A stretch of DNA of 29,541 nucleotides, from contig CAZHOV010000064.1 in assembly GCA_964534315.1 (NCBI GenBank), positions 1-29,541 of the forward strand. The letters run 5' to 3'. Position numbers and translations under genes: made by a program. Shown piece by piece: positions 1-8,015 of this stretch (its first letter is position 1; every line of letters begins with the position of its first letter). Below the pieces are notes generated by a model that had not been told where the DNA came from, did no database searches, and saw nothing but the letters and a program-made list of their open reading frames with translations. The stretch is from CAZHOV01 sp964534315. GTDB lineage: Bacteria; Bacteroidota; Bacteroidia; Chitinophagales; Saprospiraceae.

Positions 1-937
1 CAAATTGATAAATGTAAATCAGATTGGACAGGTATAAATAACGGTTGTTAGGGGAGATGGCCACACCGCCTAAATACATAGTATCTGCAGCGACAATTTT
101 TTCAAAATTAGTTAATAATCCGTTCTCTCTGTCAAAATCATATAGAAACACACCATCTCTCTTTCCATAAATTGCATATTTTTCTCCATTAGGAGAGAAA
201 ACTGCCTGTCCGATTTCGGGAAAATTTTCTTGTTTTATAGCTCCTATGCTTTGAGAAAATGGACCTTGGATTCCATTTTCAGTTAGCAAAAACCTAAAAA
301 ATGTATTGCTTCCAAGTTTTGATTGCATAAGCCACCAATCTTTGCCGTTAGAATGTTTAACTGCAGTTAAGTAACCAGTAAACAAGGTGTCTTCCAATAA
401 AACCTGATTAGTCTCTAAAATTTCTCCGTTCATTCCATTTCCATTTTTATTGATTTTTGTATAATAAAACTTGTCGGAATAAATCTGAAAATGAGAATAC
501 CAATCTAATAGAATACCATTGTGGAATAAGTAAAAAAGACTATCATTTCCTGGTTCCTTCAAGAATAAAGCACCTTGAGTAGCGGTATAACCATCATCTC
601 CATTTGTCCCGCACTGATCCTCATGGATCCCCCCAGGATTAATCAAACTATTATCAAGAATCTCATGATTCTTATTTGCAATAAAACATCCATTGGTGTA
701 GAATAATAGGTTACCTGCGCTGTCAGATATAGAAGCGTTGGTTAGTTCCATATCCAATATCCGGTCAGTTAGTTTTATTTGTACGGTATCATTAGAAAAA
801 TCAATCTCTGTGCCTCCAAAACGATCATCATTTGGGACAGGTAAGTCTCCAAAAATCCATTTGTAATCGTAGTTGGCTTGTGAGTAGCATGTACTGCTTA
901 AAAATTTTATTAAGAGAAATAAGTATAGGTATTTCAT
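1..937 (-). CDS. Secreted protein, Saprospiria-type, C-terminus outside window
   Basis: Reading the minus strand from ATG at 937-935 gives an uninterrupted frame of 312 codons that runs off the left edge. The N-terminus is a signal peptide (MKYLYLFLLIKFLSSTCYSQ, cleavage probably after CYS-Q or nearby). The mature part has motifs such as NASISDSAGNLLFYTNG, TATQGALFL, FSPNGEKYAIYG and GGVAISPNNRYLYLSN. The last two look like beta-propeller blades. From memory this opening is typical of large Saprospiria proteins that end in a T9SS type A sorting domain, but that end lies outside the window. It follows the metalloprotease/beta-helix gene on the same strand after 50 bp that hold a 26-bp palindrome. 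The cargo or enzymatic function is unknown. Existence of the gene is near certain; its role is not. Confidence 0.85.
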   Translation of the reverse strand, partial: MKYLYLFLLIKFLSSTCYSQANYDYKWIFGDLPVPNDDRFGGTEIDFSNDTVQIKLTDRILDMELTNASISDSAGNLLFYTNGCFIANKNHEILDNSLINPGGIHEDQCGTNGDDGYTATQGALFLKEPGNDSLFYLFHNGILLDWYSHFQIYSDKFYYTKINKNGNGMNGEILETNQVLLEDTLFTGYLTAVKHSNGKDWWLMQSKLGSNTFFRFLLTENGIQGPFSQSIGAIKQENFPEIGQAVFSPNGEKYAIYGKRDGVFLYDFDRENGLLTNFEKIVAADTMYLGGVAISPNNRYLYLSNLIYIYQF

Positions 938-951
938 AAAAGAGTAGGTTA

Positions 952-977
952 AGTAGCCGGCCGTACGGCCGGCTACT
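952..977. repeat. 26-bp perfect palindrome between two secreted-protein genes
   Basis: The half-site AGTAGCCGGCCGT is followed by its exact reverse complement, centred between 964 and 965. It lies between the stop of the T9SS gene (988) and the start of the next minus-strand gene (937). As RNA it could form an 11-bp GC-rich stem with a GUAC loop. It is not followed by a clean T-run on the minus strand, so it is either a weak terminator, an operator or a leader hairpin. Confidence 0.6.
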
Positions 978-987
978 ATTAGAAATA

Positions 988-3363
988 TCATTTAATCAAA
1001 GTCACTTTTTCCAATAATACTTTTTCACCATCCAAGGTAATATGTATAAAATAAATTCCCGCCGGAAGGTTGGAAACATTCACCCTTGCTTGGAAGTTAC
1101 TTAAATCGACAGAACGATTCAAGACCGATTGACCATTTGTATTTAACATGACCAATTCACCTTCTTGATCCCTCTTTTGATTAACATCTACCCATTCCAA
1201 TATCAATTCATTTTTGGCTGGGTTTGGATATAGTTTTAACAGTTGCTCCGCATCCAACTGAATATTAGCATCTTCTCCATTTTCAGCGCTATTGCTTTGT
1301 GCAGTCAAACAACTGGCTCCATCATCATAGGTGATGGTGTCCGCTAATAAGGCACGAGCTAAAAATACGGCATCACCTCCTGATAGGGGACATTGGTTGG
1401 CAATATCACTTAAGGTCAGCTTTTCTGATGCTGTAAACTCCAGGGTGTCTCTTTCCAACAATTCCAAAAACAACTCGTTTACCGATTTTGCATTTGCTTC
1501 ATATACCGAATCTGCGGGTAATAAGTTGTTAGGGGTAGCTAGGTCCCTTGCCCGGTTTTGGCGGTTTTCCTTTACGGTATTTACAGTAGCAGTGTAATCT
1601 GCTGCTGAATTTTGTAAATTATTTAGCAATTGCATTTTTTGAACAGTTAACGTATCTAGCTGTGTACTATCTGCTTCTATTAAACTATCTATATGGACTA
1701 ACTCAGCTAAACCATTGGCAATGGTATCTATTTGAAATTGTAACTGTACCTCGGTGGTGCTATCAATAGCAAAAACACTATTGATACTATCTCGCATGGC
1801 AGTAAAAGCACCCACAGAGAGGGTGTCCATCCTGTTATAAAACTTGATATAAACAGAATCTAATGCACTTATATTTTCTTCCTCCTTCAATCGTTGCTGT
1901 AGATGATAAGAAGCCGACCAACTCAACGCTCCTTCGAAGCCGTCGGTCGCCAGACTATCGGCAGCAATTTTACGGTCCAAATAGTCATAACCTTCTTTTG
2001 CCAAACTGGTCAGACAATTTGGACCACCCTCATCACAGCAATAGGTTTTTTCTTGTGAGTTTTCAAGATCAAACCAATCAACTGTTATCCCTGGCTCTAA
2101 CGCTACCCTCGGTAAAAATTGAGGCAATCCTCCTGTGGAAGTGTTGTCATCGACGTTGAATTGAGACTGCTGTACAATTAAATTTGTCCCCCCTAAATGC
2201 TTCGCTCCAATATCATCCGGGTCATTATCTTCATAGAGGATAGCCCAGTTATTTCCTCTGTGTTCTTGCGTCCCTATAAAGGCATTGCCGTCTCCACTGT
2301 CTTCATTGCCAAGGATAAGACCTTCGCAATGGGTATTCAGGATATTACCTCTCAGATCGGTGCCTTCATTCAATCCCCAAAAGGCTATTCCAAATCGGGT
2401 ATTATTCACATAATTACAACTGACTACGCTTTTATCACATCCGAATAGAAAAATACCTTTTGCAAATGATGCAGAACAATCTGCCTCCTCACCATAAATA
2501 TTGTTATCTTCGATAAGGGGGCGATAATGACCGGCTAATACGATGCCTTGGTTTTCTTCTGAAGAGCCATTAAGCGTATTATCTTTTATTTTCGCCCTTT
2601 CTCCGCCCCAAAAAAGAATGCCGGTACCATTTACGGCGCCACTGGTTAAAGTTATGGTGTTGTCCAAAATTTCCCAGGGACGATTGTTCAAATAATTGGT
2701 TTCAAACCCCAATATACCCTGGTATTCTGATTCTATTGCATTGTTTTGAATTAATCCTTTATTAGGCAATCCATTAAAAATATAAATACCCGTACTTGCC
2801 GCTATATCGTTATTTTCAATGAAGATTTTTTTCTTAAACGTGTTTTCTATTTTTACACCATATTCCATGTTGGTCATATAATTATTGCGGATGGTAGCAT
2901 TCATTTGGTCAACTTCCACACCTGCCCCACAATTATCAAACATTGCTAGAGTAGAACCATTTTGGATCAGTTGGTGACCATTTCCGGTCGCACGAATTCC
3001 TACATCACAGTTCACAAAACCGCACCCGCCAACTTCAAGGTTACAATAGTTTGTTTTTATGCCATATTTTAAGCCGTCGAAGACGCAATACAGCTGTCCA
3101 AGATCGGGTGAAATATTGTAGCCGATATTTATGGATGCAAGGTCATTCAGCAAAATACCATAGGTACTATTCCCGATCCCCGGAGTCTGACCAGGATAGG
3201 GATCTTTCAGATTATCTGTTTTTTCAAACCGATTATTGAGTTGATTGATGAGGTTAACGGTTTGAACATTCTGCCCAGGATTGGAAGACGGGGGCACATA
3301 CCACCCTACGTAGTTATTTTCAAAAGTCGTATTCCTTATGACGACCTGGGCCCCTTCCAACAT
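988..3363 (-). CDS. 3' part of split T9SS protein: right-handed beta-helix, coiled region and type A sorting domain
   Basis: This 791-aa frame is the C-terminal part of the gene that starts at 5352. Seven further codons of the same frame (3364-3384) join it to an amber codon at 3385-3387. From the ATG, about 400 residues form a right-handed beta-helix with recurring units such as VIRNTTFENN, ATIRNNYM, IFIENNDI, WEILDNTI, AKIKDNTL and PLIEDNNI. An alpha-helical, charged stretch follows, roughly residues 440-640. The last ~80 residues are a T9SS type A sorting domain (LYPNPAKNELILEW, LPAGIYFIHI, ending VTLIK). Such domains direct proteins through the type IX secretion machinery to the cell surface. 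If translation restarts at 3363 the product has no signal peptide and could not be exported, so this part is functional only if the amber codon is read through or is an error. Confidence 0.8.
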   Translation of the reverse strand: MLEGAQVVIRNTTFENNYVGWYVPPSSNPGQNVQTVNLINQLNNRFEKTDNLKDPYPGQTPGIGNSTYGILLNDLASINIGYNISPDLGQLYCVFDGLKYGIKTNYCNLEVGGCGFVNCDVGIRATGNGHQLIQNGSTLAMFDNCGAGVEVDQMNATIRNNYMTNMEYGVKIENTFKKKIFIENNDIAASTGIYIFNGLPNKGLIQNNAIESEYQGILGFETNYLNNRPWEILDNTITLTSGAVNGTGILFWGGERAKIKDNTLNGSSEENQGIVLAGHYRPLIEDNNIYGEEADCSASFAKGIFLFGCDKSVVSCNYVNNTRFGIAFWGLNEGTDLRGNILNTHCEGLILGNEDSGDGNAFIGTQEHRGNNWAILYEDNDPDDIGAKHLGGTNLIVQQSQFNVDDNTSTGGLPQFLPRVALEPGITVDWFDLENSQEKTYCCDEGGPNCLTSLAKEGYDYLDRKIAADSLATDGFEGALSWSASYHLQQRLKEEENISALDSVYIKFYNRMDTLSVGAFTAMRDSINSVFAIDSTTEVQLQFQIDTIANGLAELVHIDSLIEADSTQLDTLTVQKMQLLNNLQNSAADYTATVNTVKENRQNRARDLATPNNLLPADSVYEANAKSVNELFLELLERDTLEFTASEKLTLSDIANQCPLSGGDAVFLARALLADTITYDDGASCLTAQSNSAENGEDANIQLDAEQLLKLYPNPAKNELILEWVDVNQKRDQEGELVMLNTNGQSVLNRSVDLSNFQARVNVSNLPAGIYFIHITLDGEKVLLEKVTLIK

Positions 3364-3384
3364 CTGAATAGCATATTGGGCGTC

Positions 3385-5352
3385 CTATATACTATTATAC
3401 CAAGAGGTTAGTGCTGCATTGTCTTCGACCGTTATGCCTTTCCACATTTTATCACAGGAGGATAGAGTGCAGCTTGTTATGTTTAGATGGTATCCATCTA
3501 GGACCACTATTTCCGAACCTGGAGCCATTTTAATGATCCAGTTATCGCTGAAACAATAATCTCGGTCAATTTCCAAGGTGCCTTCTATATCTAAGATCAG
3601 ATTTGGAGTATTCCCGGAACATGGAGGGGTTACATCAGGTAGTACCGATGAATTAACTAAAGTATTCAATGAAGTTGTTGTGCCTGCAGATCCAATTTGG
3701 ATTCCTTCTGTGACAGTTAAATGTAAATCATCTAAAACTACGTTTCCATTTTCTTCAATCCTGAAAGCATTTCCAACAATTCCACCACCATTATCACCAA
3801 TTACTTTTGTTGTATAGGTAAATGTTTTACATTGTCCCTCATCAAAAGTTTCAAATGAAGACTTTAGAGGTATTTTCGTTGTATTCACCAAGGGGATTGG
3901 AGTTCCAAAAGCAGGATCTAAAGATAAAATTTCTTGTTGATCCTCATCAAGAGTAACGTGAATATCAGCACTTTTAGTTTCGCAATAATTATTACAAACC
4001 TCGAATGTATAAGTAATTTCATCCTCTTCACTACATGGGTAAAAAAGCGGTTGTTGGTATTCGGCAGTTAATTCTCCACTAAATCCGCATCCAGGACAAT
4101 CTGGTGCATCTTGGTATTCGTCAAGGCAGATATTACAATTATCTTCAATGGTTGGAGTAATTATATCTCTTGTGCAATTCGTTATCCACATATTTGGAGA
4201 AAAATCATTGACATCCGAAGTAAACCCATTAGAACACATCAACGGAGCCTCTAAGCCAAAAGGTGGAGAAAGGCAATAGGATGATTCTGGGCAGGAAAGA
4301 TCTTCTAGTTCAGGAGACCCTAATATATGGCCAATCTCATGTGCAAAAACAAAAGTCATTCGACTCTCATTATAATCAGGTTCTTCTTGTACAATCATTG
4401 CAGGTTTAACATCACCACATAAATCAGAGCTAGTCGCAAGGCCTAAATGAGGAAAAGATTTATCATAAAACAGAGCGAAAACGTCAATATAAGGATATAA
4501 ACAATATTTTCTAAGGCTATAAGAACCATTAATCTTTACCCGAAAATCTTGGGTACTACAACAAAAATTATCTGGACTTTCCCATATTTCACAATCTTGA
4601 ATTAAAAATCCCAAATTAAACTCATCATTATACAAGTCCATCCCTTGATATGTTGTAAACTCTACCAGATTACAAATATCTTGCTCTGTCATTCCTTCTC
4701 CGCTTGCATCCAAATAAAACGGATATCCAACTACAAGTGCGAATTCTATATAAGGTTCCGCACAATTCTCAGACGAATTACTTTCTACCAATGATAAAGA
4801 TTTTGTTAAGACAAATATGCTTTCACTTGCACTGGTGTCAAAGTCGCTAAGAGGCCGTATTCTATATATAGTATCAACATCCCTTATCTTACCCCAAGTG
4901 ATTTTGTTAGAAATATAAAATTTAGCAATATAGTTGGTACTGTCAACTAATTTTCCTTTGTATGAATTACAAGGTGGTGTGGGAAGAATGGATCTTCCAC
5001 TATCGGAAATAACGGACAAAGTAAAACTATCCCCTCGTATTTTTTTTTCTTCAATATCAAACTCCCACGTAGCAAAATTTCTAAAATTCAAGGTGATATT
5101 TAATACCGTATCAATGCTCTTAAAATAAGTATTCAATGAATCCCTATTAAGATTGAAAGCAAAATAATCCTCATGATTTTCTAGTAATAGGCTATCCTGG
5201 TAGCTCGATAGGGAAAGTTCGTCATAATTGAATTGTTGTTGCGCTGAAATGGAGGTAACTTGGGACCATAAAAAAACAATTAAACATAATATAAATAGTC
5301 GGTTAAAGGAAAATAGATACATAAATACAATAGGTTTTTGGCTCACTATCAT
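3385..5352 (-). CDS. 5' part of split T9SS protein: secreted zinc metalloprotease (metzincin-like)
   Basis: This 655-aa frame ends at an amber codon. Two starts are possible: ATG at 5352, or Met11 at 5322. The second gives a cleaner signal peptide (MYLFSFNRLFILCLIVFLWS, then QVTSISAQ), and the first lies in a small inverted repeat. The zinc-protease motif HEIGHILG is at residues 338-345, and a plausible Met-turn (APLMCS) is near 372. Metzincins usually have His or Asp ten residues after the first His; here it is Glu348. Residues ~415-560 look like a CARDB/DUF11-type beta-sandwich (TYTFEVCNNYCETKSADIHV). The end (KMWKGITVEDNAALTSWYNSI) is the typical entry into the beta-helix encoded after the stop. 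The intact product would be about 1454 residues. The protease call is fairly firm; activity is uncertain. Confidence 0.78.
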   Translation of the reverse strand: MIVSQKPIVFMYLFSFNRLFILCLIVFLWSQVTSISAQQQFNYDELSLSSYQDSLLLENHEDYFAFNLNRDSLNTYFKSIDTVLNITLNFRNFATWEFDIEEKKIRGDSFTLSVISDSGRSILPTPPCNSYKGKLVDSTNYIAKFYISNKITWGKIRDVDTIYRIRPLSDFDTSASESIFVLTKSLSLVESNSSENCAEPYIEFALVVGYPFYLDASGEGMTEQDICNLVEFTTYQGMDLYNDEFNLGFLIQDCEIWESPDNFCCSTQDFRVKINGSYSLRKYCLYPYIDVFALFYDKSFPHLGLATSSDLCGDVKPAMIVQEEPDYNESRMTFVFAHEIGHILGSPELEDLSCPESSYCLSPPFGLEAPLMCSNGFTSDVNDFSPNMWITNCTRDIITPTIEDNCNICLDEYQDAPDCPGCGFSGELTAEYQQPLFYPCSEEDEITYTFEVCNNYCETKSADIHVTLDEDQQEILSLDPAFGTPIPLVNTTKIPLKSSFETFDEGQCKTFTYTTKVIGDNGGGIVGNAFRIEENGNVVLDDLHLTVTEGIQIGSAGTTTSLNTLVNSSVLPDVTPPCSGNTPNLILDIEGTLEIDRDYCFSDNWIIKMAPGSEIVVLDGYHLNITSCTLSSCDKMWKGITVEDNAALTSWYNSI

Positions 5353-5364
5353 GCATTTGATAGT
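5345..5364 (-). promoter_or_regulatory. Inverted repeat across the upstream start of the metalloprotease gene
   Basis: ACTATCA (5345-5351) and TGATAGT (5358-5364) are perfect inverted repeats with a 6-nt spacer. The right-hand part of the first ATG (5352) falls inside the element. In RNA it would put that ATG in or next to a hairpin. It could be an operator, or a sign that translation starts at 5322 instead. Confidence 0.35.
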
Positions 5365-6026
5365 AAGGAGGTTAAGAAAAATGAAAAATTGCCTTAATCA
5401 AAAGACCAGTAGACTATCCCTTTGATTAACAAATCAAACGTTCCAGAAAAAGTGTTGGAAAACCTTTAGTGTAGAGTTTTACACCGGTGTGTAGTTAGTA
5501 AATCTATTGTTAGTCAAACAAAAGAGATATCGTTGCATGCCATGACATGCGACTGAATTTGAAGTCTCAAAAAAATTTAAAAACTACTTGGTAAGCAAAT
5601 AAGCCAAACAGTTTTTGGGGTTTTTATTTTCGCTTTGTTTTCTGTAAAATACAAAAGATCATTCTAATAAACAAGCCCTTACCCCCCCCTATTAATCATA
5701 AGTGACTTAAAATCAAATAATTAAAATTTATTTTTTATCTCCTATGAACACATTTTGTTATCTACTCTGCCCTGAAGATCTGCATTATACCGAAGCAGCG
5801 CCTCTTACCTTCATTCCCTTTTCATTCCCTTTTCATTATTCATTATTCATCATTCATTATTCATCATTCATTGTTCATTGTCCCCTGCCCGCGCCCTTTC
5901 ATTCCCTAAAGGGAGGCTGCCCGCAGAAAGACACGTTATGGCGTAGTCCAGTGTGACGTAGTCACTAAAAGTTTAATTCCCTTTTCATTCTTCACTCTTC
6001 ATCCTTAATTCTTAATCAATTCCCCT
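5353..6026. other. 674-bp noncoding gap between aspS and the metalloprotease gene
   Basis: No credible gene on either strand. The 70-aa plus-strand frame starting near 5744 is a translation of simple repeats. The gap holds the palindrome ACACCGGTGT (about 5491-5500), a GCATG...CATGC inverted repeat near 5536-5549, a C8 run near 5684-5692, and the repeat tract described separately. No match to TAnnTTTG was found on the minus strand, so the promoter of the metalloprotease gene was not located. Confidence 0.6.
5810..5880. repeat. Imperfect short tandem repeat (TTCATT family)
   Basis: The tract begins with two copies of an 11-mer TTCATTCCCTT and continues with alternating TTCATTA, TTCATCA and TTCATTG units of 7-8 nt. 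Similar TTCAT-rich sequence reappears near 5985-6015. It lies downstream of aspS and looks like slipped-strand microsatellite DNA. Confidence 0.65.
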
Positions 6027-7790
6027 CTAATCTCCCAGAAACCCCAGGTCCAGCTCATCCAACTGCTCTTTTTCTACCACCGAGGGCGCGTCGATCATCA
6101 AGTCTCTACCTTGATTATTTTTCGGGAAAGCGATGAAATCACGGATAGAGTTTTGGCCGTTCATCACTGCACAGAGGCGGTCGAAGCCGAATGCGATACC
6201 ACCGTGTGGGGGAGCGCCGTATTCAAAAGCACCTAGTAAGAAACCAAATTGCTCTTCTGCTTCCTCAGGGGTGAAGCCTAATAGTTTGAAGTTTTTGGAT
6301 TGTAAAGCTCTATCGTGGATACGGATGGATCCTCCTCCAATTTCTACACCATTGATGACTAAGTCGTAGGCATCAGCCCGCAGGTCTTTCATCGTTTGGT
6401 GATCACCGTTAAGCATGTTGGGGATGTCTTCTTTTTTTGGAGAGGTAAATGGGTGGTGCATAGCGTAGAAACGCTCGGTTTCTTCGTCCCATTCTAACAG
6501 CGGAAAATCAACCACCCATAGTGGTTTGAAAACGCCTGGCTGAATCAACTCCATCCGGCGAGCCATCTCAAGGCGAAGCTCACCCAGTTGTTTGCGCGTC
6601 TTATCAGTTTCGCCAGACAGGATCAACAACATATCACCTTCTTTGGCACCCATTTTCTCAGCCCATAATTTCAATTGGTCATCGTCATAAAACTTGCCCA
6701 CTGAGGATTTAAGAGTACCGTCTTCATTTACTTTTACATAAACCAGACCTTTGGCTCCGATTTGCGGACGCTTCACCCATTCGGTCAGTTTTTTGATATC
6801 TTTATTGGAATAGTTATCGGCTTGTCCTTTTGCATTGATTCCGATGATGATCTCCGCATCGTCAAATACGGAGAAGCCTTTTCCTTTGACGATTTCAGAA
6901 ATATCCGTAAAGGCCATATCAAACCGTAAGTCGGGCTTATCGGAGCCATAGTTTTCTATCGCATGATCGTAAGTCATGCGGTCAAAATCGCCCAACTCCA
7001 CATTCAGTAGTTCTTTGAATACATGTTTGGTTAACCCTTCAAATGTATTCAATACTTCTTCCTGGGTGACAAAGGCCATTTCGCAGTCTATTTGAGTAAA
7101 CTCGGGTTGACGGTCTGCGCGTAAATCCTCATCCCGGAAGCATTTGACGATCTGGAAGTAACGATCCATACCGGCTACCATCAGGATTTGCTTAAAGGTC
7201 TGAGGTGACTGTGGTAAGGCATAAAACTGACCAGGATTCATACGGCTGGGCACTACAAAATCACGAGCGCCCTCTGGAGTACTTTTGATCAGGAAAGGGG
7301 TTTCAATCTCTGCAAATTGCTGGCTGGCCAGGTATTTTCTGGTTTCAATAGCCAGGCGACTTCTGAAGAGGATATTTTTCTGGACATTTTCTCTTCTCAG
7401 ATCCAGATAGCGGTATTTCATACGCAATTCATCACCGCCGTCGGTATCTTCTTTAATGGTAAAAGGGGGTGTTTTAGAGGCATTCAGCACCGTTAATTCC
7501 TTCACTTCAATTTCAACATCTCCGGTGGGTAAATCCGGATTTTTATTGCTCCGCTCCCGCACAATTCCGGTGATCTTTAACACAAACTCTCTCCCCAACT
7601 CTTTGGCCTTACTATATAATTCAGGTTGATTTTCCGAATTAATGACAAACTGCGTGATGCCATATCGATCTCTTAAGTCAATAAAATTAAGGGCGCCAAA
7701 ATCTCTGCTTGCCGCTAACCAGCCGCTTAAGATAACTTCCTGTCCGATATGCTCCATCCGGAGTTCTCCGCAATTGTGGGTTCGATACAT
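6027..7790 (-). CDS. aspS: Aspartate--tRNA ligase
   Basis: Cytoplasmic class II aminoacyl-tRNA synthetase that charges tRNA-Asp with aspartate. The 587 residues match the usual bacterial length. The N-terminal OB-fold anticodon-binding domain covers about residues 1-105 (MYRTHNCGEL, GWLAASRDFG). It is followed by RYLDLRR (127-133) and a motif 2 sequence with FRDEDLRADRQPEFTQID (218-235). The middle holds the bacterial-type GAD insertion, and motif 3 (GIAFGFDRLCAVMNG) lies near the C-terminus with the conserved end FPKNNQGRDLMIDAP. The ATG at 7790 begins the typical MYRTH start. It is divergent from thrS. Whether it discriminates tRNA-Asn cannot be decided from sequence alone. Identification is firm. 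Confidence 0.98.
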   Translation of the reverse strand: MYRTHNCGELRMEHIGQEVILSGWLAASRDFGALNFIDLRDRYGITQFVINSENQPELYSKAKELGREFVLKITGIVRERSNKNPDLPTGDVEIEVKELTVLNASKTPPFTIKEDTDGGDELRMKYRYLDLRRENVQKNILFRSRLAIETRKYLASQQFAEIETPFLIKSTPEGARDFVVPSRMNPGQFYALPQSPQTFKQILMVAGMDRYFQIVKCFRDEDLRADRQPEFTQIDCEMAFVTQEEVLNTFEGLTKHVFKELLNVELGDFDRMTYDHAIENYGSDKPDLRFDMAFTDISEIVKGKGFSVFDDAEIIIGINAKGQADNYSNKDIKKLTEWVKRPQIGAKGLVYVKVNEDGTLKSSVGKFYDDDQLKLWAEKMGAKEGDMLLILSGETDKTRKQLGELRLEMARRMELIQPGVFKPLWVVDFPLLEWDEETERFYAMHHPFTSPKKEDIPNMLNGDHQTMKDLRADAYDLVINGVEIGGGSIRIHDRALQSKNFKLLGFTPEEAEEQFGFLLGAFEYGAPPHGGIAFGFDRLCAVMNGQNSIRDFIAFPKNNQGRDLMIDAPSVVEKEQLDELDLGFLGD

Positions 7791-7817
7791 TTTTTCTGGG
7801 TTTTATTTCTAAAAGTG

Positions 7818-7825
7818 CAAATGTA
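7818..7825 (-). promoter_or_regulatory. -7 element of the aspS promoter
   Basis: The minus strand reads TACATTTG here, an exact match to the Bacteroidota -7 consensus TAnnTTTG, 28 bp before the aspS ATG. No clear TTTG is seen at the -33 position, so only half of the promoter is supported. Confidence 0.55.
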
Positions 7826-7841
7826 AGCGAAATGAAATATT

Positions 7842-7895
7842 TTTTTGAAATAAGCAGCAGATTTTGGTTTTAAAATCTGCTGCCTATTTCAAAAA
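7842..7895. terminator. 54-nt inverted repeat between divergent aspS and thrS promoters
   Basis: Two 24-nt arms (7842-7865 and 7872-7895) are complementary with a single A-C mismatch at 7853/7884, around a 6-nt GGTTTT loop. The inner stem GCAGCAGATTTT/AAAATCTGCTGC is perfect. T-runs end the hairpin on both strands, as in a bidirectional terminator. It sits upstream of both genes, so insulation of the divergent promoters or a regulatory site are alternatives. Confidence 0.55.
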
Positions 7896-7960
7896 CTGCC
7901 CCGCAAACCTAATTTTTTGTAAATCAACCGGCCGGTCGAATTAATTCAGCTTGTTTCTTG

Positions 7961-7992
7961 TTGAAAAAAACTAACTAAAAAATCTATCTTTG
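7961..7992 (+). promoter_or_regulatory. Promoter of thrS
   Basis: TTG at 7961-7963, a 21-nt spacer and TATCTTTG at 7985-7992 match the Bacteroidota housekeeping sigma consensus (TTTG, 19-21 nt, TAnnTTTG). The leader would be short, about 15-20 nt before the ATG at 8016. Confidence 0.7.
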
Positions 7993-8015
7993 CAGTCAAT
8001 TTCAAAACTATTGTC

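Noticed and set aside
182..188. General search for CRISPR arrays, tRNAs, rRNAs and insertion sequences over the whole window
   Set aside because: No regularly spaced repeats, no tRNA-like cloverleaf arms or CCA ends, and no transposase-like frame were seen; the position is only a placeholder.
5491..5549. Short palindromes ACACCGGTGT and GCATG...CATGC upstream of the metalloprotease gene
   Set aside because: Short and not placed relative to any recognisable promoter; mentioned in the gap entry but not called as operators.
5744..5956. 70-aa plus-strand frame in the gap before aspS
   Set aside because: It is mostly a translation of the TTCATT repeat tract (FHYSLFIIHYSSFIVH) and has no family features.
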